Below, piece after piece: positions 1-6,122 of a stretch of DNA of 8,649 bases. Source of the DNA: Chloroflexota bacterium (GTDB lineage Bacteria > Chloroflexota > Limnocylindria > Limnocylindrales > CSP1-4); NCBI GenBank assembly GCA_021777365.1, contig JAJYDP010000175.1, positions 1 through 8,649 on the forward strand. Direction: 5' to 3'. How positions within the stretch are numbered: the stretch's first letter is position 1; every line of letters begins with the position of its first letter. Under the pieces are notes generated by a model. The model did not search any database, was not told where the DNA came from, and was given only the letters and a program-made list of their open reading frames with translations. Made by a program: the position numbers and the translations under genes.

Positions 1-1155
1 ATCCCCATCTCGAAGCCGGACATCGGTGCCGCGGAGGAGGCGGCCGTCCTGGACGTGCTCCGGTCCGGCATGCTCGCCATGGGGCGGAAGACCGCCGAGT
101 TCGAGGCGGCCTGGGCCGAGTACTGCGGCGTCCGCCACGCCGTGATGATGTCCAACGGGACGGTGACCACCGAGGCGATCCTGCGCGGGCTGGGGATCGG
201 GCCCGGCGACGAGGTGATCACGGTCAGCTTCAGCTTCAACGCGACCGTCAGCACCATCCTGCAGGTCGGCGCCACCCCCGTCTTCGTGGACGTCCGCGAG
301 TCGGACTTCACCATGGACCCCGACCTGGTCGAGGCGGCGATCACGCCCCGCACGCGGGCGATCATGCCGGTGCACCTCTACGGGCTCATGGCGGATATGG
401 CTGCGCTGGGCGACATCGCGACGCGACATGGCATCCACCTGGTCGAGGACGCGGCCCAGGCGCATGGGGCCACCTTCCAGGGACGGCGGGCCGGGTCGTT
501 CGGGCCTGCGATGTTCAGTCTCTATGCCACCAAGAACCTGATGACCGGCGAGGGTGGGCTGGCCACCACCGACGACGACGAGCTCGCCGACCGCCTCCGC
601 CTGTACCGCAACCACGGGATGCGGCGCCGCTACTACCACGACGAGCTGGGGACGAACTTCAAGCCGACCGACCTCGCGGCCGCCCTCGGCCTGGCCCAGC
701 TCCCGCGGCTCGACGAGCGGACCGCGCGCCGACGCCGCAACGCGGAGATCCTGACCGCCGGCCTGGACGGGTACCTGACCCCGGCCGTGCCCGCCGGGCG
801 GGAGCACGTGTGGCACCAGTACACCATGCGCTTCCCCGGCGAGCGCCAGCGGGTGGCGGACGGTCTTGCCGAGCGCGGTGTCGGGACGCTCATCTACTAC
901 CCCGTGCCCATCCACCGGCAGGCATACCTGCAGCGGTACGTGCCCGGTGCCGCGGACCTGGACCTCCCGGTGACCGACCGGCTGGCCGACGAGGTGCTCT
1001 CGATCCCCGTCCATCCCATGCTCTCCGACGAAGACCTGCAGACGATCGTCGACGCGATCCGCGCGGTGGCCAAGCCCGCGGGGCACGCGACCGGGACGGC
1101 CGCGTCGAGCGCCGCCCCCTCGATCGCAGGCCGACCCGGAGGTGGCGCGCGGTGA
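1..1155 (+). CDS. DegT/DnrJ/EryC1/StrS aminotransferase (5' partial)
   Basis: PLP-dependent sugar aminotransferase, predicted to convert a keto group on a nucleotide-linked sugar to an amine, usually with glutamate as donor, in the cytoplasm. The frame is open from base 1 and begins IPISKPDIG, the usual N-terminal motif of the family, so probably only the start codon and a few residues are missing. Counting residues from base 1, the phosphate-binding SNGT is at 51-54, the cofactor-contacting EDAAQ at 149-153 (D150, Q153), and the Schiff-base lysine is K178 in SLYATKN. NHGM (204-207), GTNFKPTDLAAALG (from 217) and YYPVPIHRQ (from 299) are also family motifs. The last 25 or so residues are an Ala/Gly/Ser-rich tail beyond the fold. 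The stop overlaps the next start (GTGA). Pairing with an oxidoreductase suggests a WbpE/WlbC-like 3-aminotransferase; the position aminated is inferred, not visible. Confidence 0.93.
   Translation: MPISKPDIGAAEEAAVLDVLRSGMLAMGRKTAEFEAAWAEYCGVRHAVMMSNGTVTTEAILRGLGIGPGDEVITVSFSFNATVSTILQVGATPVFVDVRESDFTMDPDLVEAAITPRTRAIMPVHLYGLMADMAALGDIATRHGIHLVEDAAQAHGATFQGRRAGSFGPAMFSLYATKNLMTGEGGLATTDDDELADRLRLYRNHGMRRRYYHDELGTNFKPTDLAAALGLAQLPRLDERTARRRRNAEILTAGLDGYLTPAVPAGREHVWHQYTMRFPGERQRVADGLAERGVGTLIYYPVPIHRQAYLQRYVPGAADLDLPVTDRLADEVLSIPVHPMLSDEDLQTIVDAIRAVAKPAGHATGTAASSAAPSIAGRPGGGAR
1138..1143 (+). promoter_or_regulatory. Ribosome binding site fixing the GTG start at 1152
   Basis: GGAGGT lies 8 bases before GTG 1152, inside the end of the aminotransferase gene. 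The oxidoreductase frame stays open far upstream, so this site and the GTGA overlap are what place the start here. The protein then begins directly before its nucleotide-binding strand, as expected of the family. Confidence 0.75.
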
Positions 1156-2180
1156 GCACCGGGGCCGTGCTCCGCGTGGGCCTCGCCGGGCTCGGCTCGA
1201 TGGGGCGCAACCACCTGCGCAACCTCGCCGCCCGCGACGACGTCACGCTGGTGGCGATCGCGGATCCCAACGAGGAGGTCCTCCTCCCCAGCGCCGAGCA
1301 GACCGGCGCCCACCCCTACGCGGACCCGGCCCAGATGCTCGACAGCGAGGCGCTGGACGCGCTGGTGGTCGCGGCGCCCACCACGCTCCACCACCAGATC
1401 GCCCTCCACGCCATCGACCGCGGCGTCCCCGTGCTGGTCGAGAAGCCGCTGGCCACCACGGTCGCGGAGGGGCGCGAGCTGGTGGAGGCCGCGGCCCGGC
1501 GCCGCGTCCTGCTGCAGGCCGGCCACATCGAGCGCTTCAACCCGGCCGTCCTCGCCCTCGGCGAGCGTCTCAAGGCGGGGGCGCTGAGCCGCATCTTCAG
1601 CATCAAGACCCTGCGGGCCGGGCCGTTCCCGGCACGCATCCGGGACGTGGGGGTGGCCGTCGACCTGGCCACCCACGACGTGGACATCATGTGTCACCTG
1701 GCCGGCGCCCGGCCCGACCGCGTCTATGCCGAGACCACCCAGCACGTCCACACCAGCCACGAGGACCTGGTCTTCGGCCTGCTCCACTTCCCCGGCGGGA
1801 CGGTGGGGATCCTCGACGTGAACTGGCTCACCCCCGAGAAGCAGCGCCGCGTGACGGTGCTCGGCCCGGAGGGGATGTTCCAGGTCGACTACCTGTCCCA
1901 GACGCTCACCTTCACGCGCGGGGCGGCGGAGCTCAGCCCGACGTACCTGGACGGCTACGCGCCGACCTTCGCCGGCGAGACCGTGCAGCTCCCCGTCACG
2001 CCGGCCGAGCCGCTCCGCCGCGAGCTGGACGCGTTCTTCGACGCGATCCGGAGCGACGGGCCGGCCGCCATCCCCGGCGCCGACGGCCTGTGGGCCGTGG
2101 CGCTGGCCAACCTGCTGCTCGAATCCGCGGCGGCCCACCGGCCGGTCGCGGTGCATCCTCCGGAGGTTCCCCAGGCATGA
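1152..2180 (+). CDS. Gfo/Idh/MocA-family NAD(P)-dependent oxidoreductase
   Basis: Predicted cytoplasmic dehydrogenase of 342 residues, a usual length for the family. The Rossmann motif GLAGLGSMG is at 10-18, followed by an acidic strand end (ADPN, 37-40) that suits NAD binding. EKPLA at 97-101 carries the conserved lysine (K98). GHIERFNPAV (124-133) and DLATHDVDIM (171-180, with D171 and H175) form the expected active-site region of the C-terminal domain. The GTG start is chosen from GGAGGT 8 bases upstream and the GTGA overlap with the aminotransferase. It ends in an ATGA overlap with the dehydrogenase. In WbpB/WlbA, close relatives of this family oxidise C3 of UDP-GlcNAcA so that the partner aminotransferase can act. 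The direct neighbour here makes that role attractive, but the substrate is inferred. Other Gfo/Idh sugar oxidations remain possible. Confidence 0.92.
   Translation: MSTGAVLRVGLAGLGSMGRNHLRNLAARDDVTLVAIADPNEEVLLPSAEQTGAHPYADPAQMLDSEALDALVVAAPTTLHHQIALHAIDRGVPVLVEKPLATTVAEGRELVEAAARRRVLLQAGHIERFNPAVLALGERLKAGALSRIFSIKTLRAGPFPARIRDVGVAVDLATHDVDIMCHLAGARPDRVYAETTQHVHTSHEDLVFGLLHFPGGTVGILDVNWLTPEKQRRVTVLGPEGMFQVDYLSQTLTFTRGAAELSPTYLDGYAPTFAGETVQLPVTPAEPLRRELDAFFDAIRSDGPAAIPGADGLWAVALANLLLESAAAHRPVAVHPPEVPQA
2162..2167 (+). promoter_or_regulatory. Ribosome binding site fixing the ATG start at 2177
   Basis: GGAGGT lies 9 bases before ATG 2177, within the last codons of the oxidoreductase. The dehydrogenase frame is open for about 1 kb further upstream, where it only shadows the oxidoreductase gene. 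This site and the ATGA overlap therefore decide the true start. Confidence 0.75.
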
Positions 2181-3559
2181 CCCAGTTCGTCCATCCCTGG
2201 CGAGGCGATCCCGAGACCGTCGGGACGGTCGCCGTCATCGGGATGGGGAAGATCGGGCTCCCGCTCGCCGCCCAGTACGCCGGGCACGGGTGGCACGTGA
2301 TCGGCGTCGACGTCCAGCCCTGGGTGGTCGAGACACTCAACCGGGGCCGGGTGCACTTCGCCGAGGAGCCGACGCTCGCCGAGCGCATCGCCGAGGCGCA
2401 CGCCGCCGGCCGCTTCCGCGCGACCACGTCGCACGCCGAGGCCACCCGCGACGCGGACGTGGTCGTGATCATCGTGCCGGTGATGCTCTCCGACACCAAG
2501 GAGCCCGACTACCGCTACATCGACCCCGCGACGACGGCCGTGGCCGGCGGGCTGCACCAGGGCGTCCTGGTCCTCTACGAGACGACGCTCCCGGTGGGCG
2601 ACACGAGGGATCGCTTCGGGCCCATGCTCGAGGCCGCCAGCGGCCTTGCGGCAGGAGACCCGGAGGCCGGCTTCCTGCTCGCCTTCAGCCCGGAGCGCGT
2701 CTACAGCGGCCGCGTCTTCCACGACCTGGACACCTATCCCAAGCTCGTCGGCGGAGTGGATGCGGCGAGCGGCGCCCGGGCCGCCGCGTTCTACCGGAGC
2801 GTGGTGCCGGCGGAGGTCTGGCAGCTCTCCACCGCCGAGGCCGCCGAGTTCGCGAAGCTGGCCGAGACCACCTACCGGGACGTGAACATCGCGCTGGCGA
2901 ACCAGTTCGCCGAGTACGCGGAGCGGATGGGCGTCGACATCCTGGAGGTCATCCGCGGGTCGAACAGCCAGCCGTTCAGCCACATCCATCAGCCGGGCAT
3001 CGGGGTGGGCGGCCACTGCATCCCGGTCTACCCGCACTTTCTGATCAGCCGGGCCCCCGAGCTGACCCTGCCGGCCCTCTCCCGCCAGGTGAACGACGGG
3101 CAGGTGGGGGCGGCCGTCGCCGCGCTCGAGCGCGAGCTCGGCCCGCTGGAGGGGACACCGGTCCTGGTGCTCGGGCTCACCTACCGGGAGGACGTCAAGG
3201 AGCTGGCGTACACGCGCGCCATCCCGCTGATCGACCGGCTCTCGTTCCACGGTGCCCGGGTCTCGGCGTACGACCCGCTGCTCACCGACGAGGAGGTGGC
3301 GCGCACCGGGGCCGCGCCGTGGCACTGGGGCGACCGGGCGCCGTTCCGCGCCGTGGTGGTCCAGACCGGGGCGCGGCAGTTCCGCTCGCTCGACCCGGCC
3401 TGGTTCCCCGACCTGGCGGTGGTCTTCGACGGGCGCAACGCCGTGCGCGACCTGGCGCTCCCCGAGCGCGTCGCGTACGTCGGCGTGGGGGTGCCCGATC
3501 CCCGGGCGGCCCGCCGGGTCCGCCGCACCGCTGCCGCCGGGAGCGGCGGCCGCCGCTGA
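2177..3559 (+). CDS. Nucleotide-sugar 6-dehydrogenase (UDP-GlcNAc/UDP-ManNAc dehydrogenase type)
   Basis: NAD-dependent enzyme of 460 residues, predicted to oxidise the C6 hydroxyl of a UDP-sugar to a carboxylate in two steps. The N-terminal Rossmann motif is GMGKIG (22-27). The central domain has EFAKLAETTYRDVNIA (224-239) with the conserved lysine K227. GVGGHCIPVYP (276-286) contains the catalytic cysteine C281. The C-terminal UDP-binding domain shows VLGLTYREDVKELAYTRA (331-348) and FDGRN (417-421). All core catalytic residues are present. The last 15 or so residues are an Arg/Ala/Gly-rich tail. It overlaps the upstream oxidoreductase by ATGA and precedes a UDP-GlcNAc 2-epimerase. The product would be UDP-ManNAcA if it acts after the epimerase (WecC-like), or UDP-GlcNAcA if it acts first (WbpA-like). 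The aminotransferase/oxidoreductase pair favours the second, but the motifs alone do not settle the substrate. Confidence 0.93.
   Translation: MTQFVHPWRGDPETVGTVAVIGMGKIGLPLAAQYAGHGWHVIGVDVQPWVVETLNRGRVHFAEEPTLAERIAEAHAAGRFRATTSHAEATRDADVVVIIVPVMLSDTKEPDYRYIDPATTAVAGGLHQGVLVLYETTLPVGDTRDRFGPMLEAASGLAAGDPEAGFLLAFSPERVYSGRVFHDLDTYPKLVGGVDAASGARAAAFYRSVVPAEVWQLSTAEAAEFAKLAETTYRDVNIALANQFAEYAERMGVDILEVIRGSNSQPFSHIHQPGIGVGGHCIPVYPHFLISRAPELTLPALSRQVNDGQVGAAVAALERELGPLEGTPVLVLGLTYREDVKELAYTRAIPLIDRLSFHGARVSAYDPLLTDEEVARTGAAPWHWGDRAPFRAVVVQTGARQFRSLDPAWFPDLAVVFDGRNAVRDLALPERVAYVGVGVPDPRAARRVRRTAAAGSGGRR
3542..3557. repeat. Perfect 16-base palindrome at the dehydrogenase 3' end
   Basis: AGCGGCGG is followed immediately by its reverse complement CCGCCGCT, with no loop, running into the first base of the stop codon. 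It encodes part of the SGGRR tail. It may simply reflect GC-rich low-complexity coding. With no loop and no T-run it is not a standard terminator. Confidence 0.6.
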
Positions 3560-3565
3560 GATGGA

Positions 3566-3603
3566 CGGCGTGGCTGGCTCCCCGGCGCCATCGGCCACGT
3601 CCG
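3566..3603 (+). other. Imperfect hairpin in the dehydrogenase-epimerase gap
   Basis: CGTGGCTG (3569-3576) pairs with CGGCCACG (3592-3599) through eight positions with one G-T wobble. Three more pairs extend the stem across a one-base bulge. The loop is 15 bases and no T-run follows. It occupies most of the 72-base gap before the epimerase and might tune its translation or partly attenuate the operon, but in DNA this GC-rich it could be chance. Confidence 0.3.
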
Positions 3604-3631
3604 TGACCGCGATCCCGCGAGGGCGGCTGCC

Positions 3632-4840
3632 ATGAAGCTGGCGTGCGTCGTGGGGACGCGGCCGCAGATCATCAAGGCCGCTGCCGTGTGGCCGGCACTG
3701 CACCGCGACCACCGCGCGTTCCTGGTCGACACCGGCCAGCACTACGACGAGGAGCTCGCCGGGCACTTCTTCGGGGAGCTCCGCCTCCCGCCGCCAGCCC
3801 ACCAGCTCGGGGTGGGGAGCGGCAGCCCGGCCCGCCAGGTGGCGGCCATGATCGATCGGCTCGAGCCCCTCCTGCTGGACGACCGGCCGGACGCCGTGGT
3901 GGTGTTCGGGGACACGAACTCCACGCTGGCCGGGGCGCTCGTCGCCGCGAAGCTGGAGCTGCCGCTGGCGCACGTCGAGGCGGGACTCCGGTCCTTCGAC
4001 CGCCGCATGCCCGAGGAGATCAACCGGGTGGTGGTGGACCACCTCGCCGGCCTCCTGTTCGCCCCCAACGAGGGCGCGGCGGCGAACCTGCGCGCGGAGG
4101 GGATCGGTGGGGGCCCGGCTCGCTCGATCGGCGGTCCCTCCCGGGGCGCCCGCACCGCGGATGGCGCTCGTACCGCCGCGGACGTCGGCACGTCCCGCGA
4201 CGTCCGCGTGGAGGTCGTGGGGGACCTGATGCAGGACCTCTGCGCGGCCACGCTCGACGCGGTTCGTGATCCGGCCTCGGTCGGACGGCACGCCCCGGGG
4301 GGCATCGCGTCCCTGGGGCTGGTGCCGGGGGAGTACCTGTTCGCCACGGTGCACCGGGCCGAGAATCGGGATCCCGATGCGCTGCGCGCCTGGCTGGCGC
4401 TGCTGGGATCGCTCGACCGCCCGGTGGTCCTGGCGCTCCACCCCGGGACCCGGCGGGTCATCGACGAGCACGACTGCGTCCTGCCCGGCAACGTGCACGA
4501 GGTGCCGCCGCAGGGATATCGCACCACCCTGGCGCTCCAGCTCCACGCGGGCGCCGTGGTGACGGACTCCGGAGGCGTGCAGCGGGAGGCCGCCTGGCTG
4601 GGAACGCCCGCACTGATCCTCCGCGAGAGCACCGAGTGGCCGGAGACGCTCGAGGCGGCCGGGGGGCACAGCGCGCTGGTCGGCCGCGACGCGGCACGGG
4701 CCCTGGCGGCGCTCGCGCGCCTCGCACCGCGGGCCGACGCCGCACGTGCCGCACGCGATCGCGCCCGCTGGGCCAGCGTGCAGGAGTCCGGCGCCGCCGA
4801 CGCGATCTCCGCCTCGCTGGGGGCCTGGCTCGCGCGCTGA
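3632..4840 (+). CDS. wecB: Non-hydrolysing UDP-GlcNAc 2-epimerase
   Basis: Cytoplasmic GT-B-fold enzyme of 402 residues that interconverts UDP-GlcNAc-type sugars and their manno epimers at C2. Family motifs are VVGTRPQIIKAAAV (6-19), DTGQHYDEEL (33-42), VFGDTNSTLAG (91-101, D94), HVEAGLRSFDRRMPEEINR (114-132; E116, E128, E129), TVHRAENRD (239-247, H241), ALHPGTR (268-274) and TDSGGVQREAAWLGTPALIL (311-330). The acidic and histidine residues correspond to the known catalytic set. TEWPETLEAGG-like residues follow at 334-345, a form seen in WbpI-like and many archaeal-type members rather than the TERPE form. The ATG at 3632 has GAGGG 8 bases upstream. A low-complexity stretch at residues 159-190 interrupts the usual short link between EGI and VVGD, so the protein is slightly long. 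The symbol denotes the family; a WbpI-like role on UDP-GlcNAc(3NAc)A is equally possible. Confidence 0.94.
   Translation: MKLACVVGTRPQIIKAAAVWPALHRDHRAFLVDTGQHYDEELAGHFFGELRLPPPAHQLGVGSGSPARQVAAMIDRLEPLLLDDRPDAVVVFGDTNSTLAGALVAAKLELPLAHVEAGLRSFDRRMPEEINRVVVDHLAGLLFAPNEGAAANLRAEGIGGGPARSIGGPSRGARTADGARTAADVGTSRDVRVEVVGDLMQDLCAATLDAVRDPASVGRHAPGGIASLGLVPGEYLFATVHRAENRDPDALRAWLALLGSLDRPVVLALHPGTRRVIDEHDCVLPGNVHEVPPQGYRTTLALQLHAGAVVTDSGGVQREAAWLGTPALILRESTEWPETLEAAGGHSALVGRDAARALAALARLAPRADAARAARDRARWASVQESGAADAISASLGAWLAR
4106..4201 (+). other. In-frame low-complexity insertion in the epimerase gene
   Basis: About 32 codons rich in Gly, Ala, Arg, Ser and Thr lie between AEGI and VEVVGD, where relatives have only a short linker. 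It holds an imperfect hexapeptide duplication, GARTAD (172-177) then GARTAAD (178-184). This part uses several T-ending codons (GAT, GCT, CGT), unlike the rest of the gene. The frame is intact and motifs on both sides are normal, so it is probably a surface loop near the inter-domain hinge. Confidence 0.65.
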
Positions 4841-4875
4841 CGCGGGACCATCGGCCCACGGAATCCCCCGCATGA

Positions 4876-4891
4876 GCCCCCTGTCGGGGGC
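4876..4891 (+). terminator. Short GC hairpin between epimerase and Rrf2 gene
   Basis: GCCCCC, loop TGTC, then GGGGGC: a perfect 6-pair stem 35 bases after the epimerase stop. Only scattered T residues follow (CGTCCTTCC), so it is at best a weak intrinsic terminator. Its place between the sugar genes and the regulator promoter makes a transcript-end role plausible. Confidence 0.4.
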
Positions 4892-4924
4892 CGTCCTTCC
4901 CTGTCGCCCGGGAGGGGACTTCTG

Positions 4925-4937
4925 TAGTCTCGTACTA
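4925..4937 (+). promoter_or_regulatory. Leaderless -10 box with overlapping inverted repeat
   Basis: TAGTCT (4925-4930) matches the TANNNT -10 form and ends 6 bases before ATG 4937, the spacing expected if transcription starts at the ATG itself. The only purine-rich site upstream (GGAGGGG, 4911-4917) is 19 bases away, too far for normal initiation, which supports a leaderless message. No clear -35 box is seen. The -10 also forms part of the inverted repeat TAGT-CTCGT-ACTA, which could be an autoregulatory operator for the Rrf2 protein. The four-base arms are short and the operator role is inferred. Confidence 0.45.
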
Positions 4938-5413
4938 TGAAACTTGAGATCACCCGCAAGAGCGACCTGGCGCTCCGCGCGCTGCGTGCACTCGCCGCCG
5001 GCGAGGGCACCTGGAAGGCGCCCGAGCTGGCGAAAGCCATCGGAACCACGCCCGGGTTCCTCACGCAGGCGCTGAGCCCGCTCGTGCACCGCGGGTGGAT
5101 CCAGTCGTCGGTCGGACCGACCGGCGGATACCGGTACGCGGCCACCAGGCAGCCGTCGCTCCTCGAGGTCATCGAGGCCATCGAGGGCCCCGCCCTCGAT
5201 GCCGCGTGCATCCTGCCGGACGGCGCAGCCTGCACCGCGGCGGCGTCCGGCGTGCCGTGCGAGCTGCACGAGGGCTGGGCCGCGGCCAGTGCGGCCGTGC
5301 TCGCCATGCTGGCCGGCACCCCGGCCGTCACGCCGTGCGCGCGACGGCCGCTGTCGGACGGTCCCAGGTCGCAGCGGATGCCCACCGCCGCGACGGCGTC
5401 CCGGGCACAGTGA
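4937..5413 (+). CDS. Rrf2-family transcriptional regulator, probable Fe-S sensor
   Basis: DNA-binding regulator of 158 residues. The start MKLEITRKSDLALRALRALA and the winged helix-turn-helix through about residue 75 (ELAKAIGTTPGFLTQALSPLVHRG, then SVGPTGGY as the wing) are typical of Rrf2. The cluster region has C91, C99 and C108, followed by H111 (CELHEGW), matching the three-cysteine pattern of IscR/NsrR types. D10 in SDLALR aligns by eye with the aspartate that, with three cysteines, ligates the [4Fe-4S] cluster of Streptomyces NsrR. The protein is therefore probably an iron-sulfur, NO or redox sensor. Residues 135-158 form a polar tail, with one extra cysteine at C134. It appears to be transcribed from its own leaderless promoter and is followed after 20 bases by a DoxX gene, its likely target. 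The exact signal cannot be read from sequence. Confidence 0.9.
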   Translation: MKLEITRKSDLALRALRALAAGEGTWKAPELAKAIGTTPGFLTQALSPLVHRGWIQSSVGPTGGYRYAATRQPSLLEVIEAIEGPALDAACILPDGAACTAAASGVPCELHEGWAAASAAVLAMLAGTPAVTPCARRPLSDGPRSQRMPTAATASRAQ

Positions 5414-5421
5414 TCCGATCA
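5411..5421. repeat. 11-base inverted repeat over the rrf2 stop
   Basis: TGATC-C-GATCA is a perfect inverted repeat with one central base. It overlaps the regulator stop codon and ends at the first base of the DoxX ribosome site. It could be a protein-binding site, but a repeat this short may arise by chance. Confidence 0.35.
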
Positions 5422-5429
5422 AGGAGAAG
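5421..5429 (+). promoter_or_regulatory. Ribosome binding site fixing the GTG start at 5434
   Basis: AAGGAGAAG ends 4 bases before GTG 5434. The DoxX frame is open well upstream through the regulator gene, so this site decides the start. The resulting protein has the family's usual N-terminus and length. Confidence 0.7.
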
Positions 5430-5433
5430 CACC

Positions 5434-6015
5434 GTGGAAGCAACCGTATCCATCAGGCCCACCGAGCTGCGGGAACCCGCCCTCGCGCGGTTCCTGTTCG
5501 CCGACACACGCGCGTCCTGGCTCTGGCTGGTGGTGCGCCTGTACCTCGCCTATGAGTGGATCAGCGCCGGCTGGGAGAAGCTGAACTCGCCGGCCTGGAC
5601 CGGTGCCCAGGCCGGCACCGCCCTCAGCGGGTTCCTGGCCGGCGCGGTCAAGCAGGCCGGCGGCGCGCACCCCAACGTGCAGGGCTGGTACAAGGATTTC
5701 CTGACCGGCTTCGTGATCCCCAACGCCCACGCCTTCTCGTACGTCGTGGCGTTCGGCGAGACGCTGGTGGGCGTGGCCCTGCTCCTGGGGGCCCTGACCG
5801 GCGTGGCGGCCTTCTTCGGGATCTTCATGAACGCGAACTACCTCCTCGCCGGCACGGTGAGCACGAACCCGGTCCTCGCCTTCCTGGCGATCTTCGTGGT
5901 GCTGGCCTGGCGGAACGCGGGCTGGATCGGCCTGGACCGCTGGCTCCTGCCGGCCCTCGGCACGCCCTGGCAGCCCGGCCGGCTCTTCGGAACTGGCAGC
6001 CGGTCCGCCAGCTGA
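5434..6015 (+). CDS. DoxX-family integral membrane protein
   Basis: Membrane protein of 193 residues from the DoxX/DoxD-like family, whose members include a thiosulfate:quinone oxidoreductase subunit and many uncharacterised redox-linked proteins. Hydrophobic segments lie at about 28-46 (SWLWLVVRLYLAYEW), 101-120, 122-141 and 146-173. Family-typical stretches are YEWISAGWEKL (40-50), WTGAQAGTALSGFL (55-68), VQGWY (82-86), VAFGETLVGVALLLG (105-119), NANYLLAGTVSTNP (133-146) and WIGLDRWLLP (164-173). The GTG start is set by the purine-rich site just upstream. It sits 20 bases after the Rrf2 gene and is very likely co-transcribed with it, which suggests a role in redox or nitrosative stress. No cofactor-binding cysteines are visible, so the reaction, if any, is unknown. 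A strong hairpin follows about 110 bases downstream. Confidence 0.9.
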   Translation: MEATVSIRPTELREPALARFLFADTRASWLWLVVRLYLAYEWISAGWEKLNSPAWTGAQAGTALSGFLAGAVKQAGGAHPNVQGWYKDFLTGFVIPNAHAFSYVVAFGETLVGVALLLGALTGVAAFFGIFMNANYLLAGTVSTNPVLAFLAIFVVLAWRNAGWIGLDRWLLPALGTPWQPGRLFGTGSRSAS

Positions 6016-6122
6016 ACGCCGGGCCGCTGCGCGCCGGGCCGGTCGATCGCGGAGCACCCGCGCGACGGGCCCGACCGGGCCGACGGCCACGCGGCGGCGA
6101 CACCGCCGACTCCTCCTCCTCG

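Noticed and set aside
810..1151. Upstream extension of the oxidoreductase frame
   Set aside because: It overlaps the end of the aminotransferase in another frame with low-complexity sequence; GTG 1152 gives the normal family start.
897..2156. Long - strand open frame opposite the oxidoreductase
   Set aside because: Same composition artefact; the + strand product has clear Gfo/Idh motifs and a ribosome site.
1142..2176. Upstream extension of the dehydrogenase frame to give an 800-residue protein
   Set aside because: The added part is an Arg/Pro/Gly-rich shadow of the oxidoreductase gene. The true protein starts at ATG 2177 with a good ribosome site and a normal N-terminus.
3632..4840. A frameshift or broken epimerase, suggested by the odd stretch at residues 159-190
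   Set aside because: Motifs before and after the stretch are in the same frame with no stop, so it is an in-frame insertion.
1..4840. Enterobacterial common antigen type cluster from the WecB/WecC-like pair
   Set aside because: Pairing with a Gfo/Idh enzyme, the gene order and the apparent high-GC host do not match the enterobacterial locus; only the families are shared.
1955..5443. Very long open frame (over 1,100 codons) on the - strand
   Set aside because: It runs antisense to four well-supported genes, has no recognisable domain, and is rich in Arg/Gly/Ala/His from reading GC-rich codons backwards. Lack of stops is expected opposite genes with strong GC third-position bias.
6018..6041. 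Two copies of GCCGGGCCG as an attachment site or repeat array
   Set aside because: Only two 9-base copies in very GC-rich DNA, with no integrase, tRNA gene or further units nearby.
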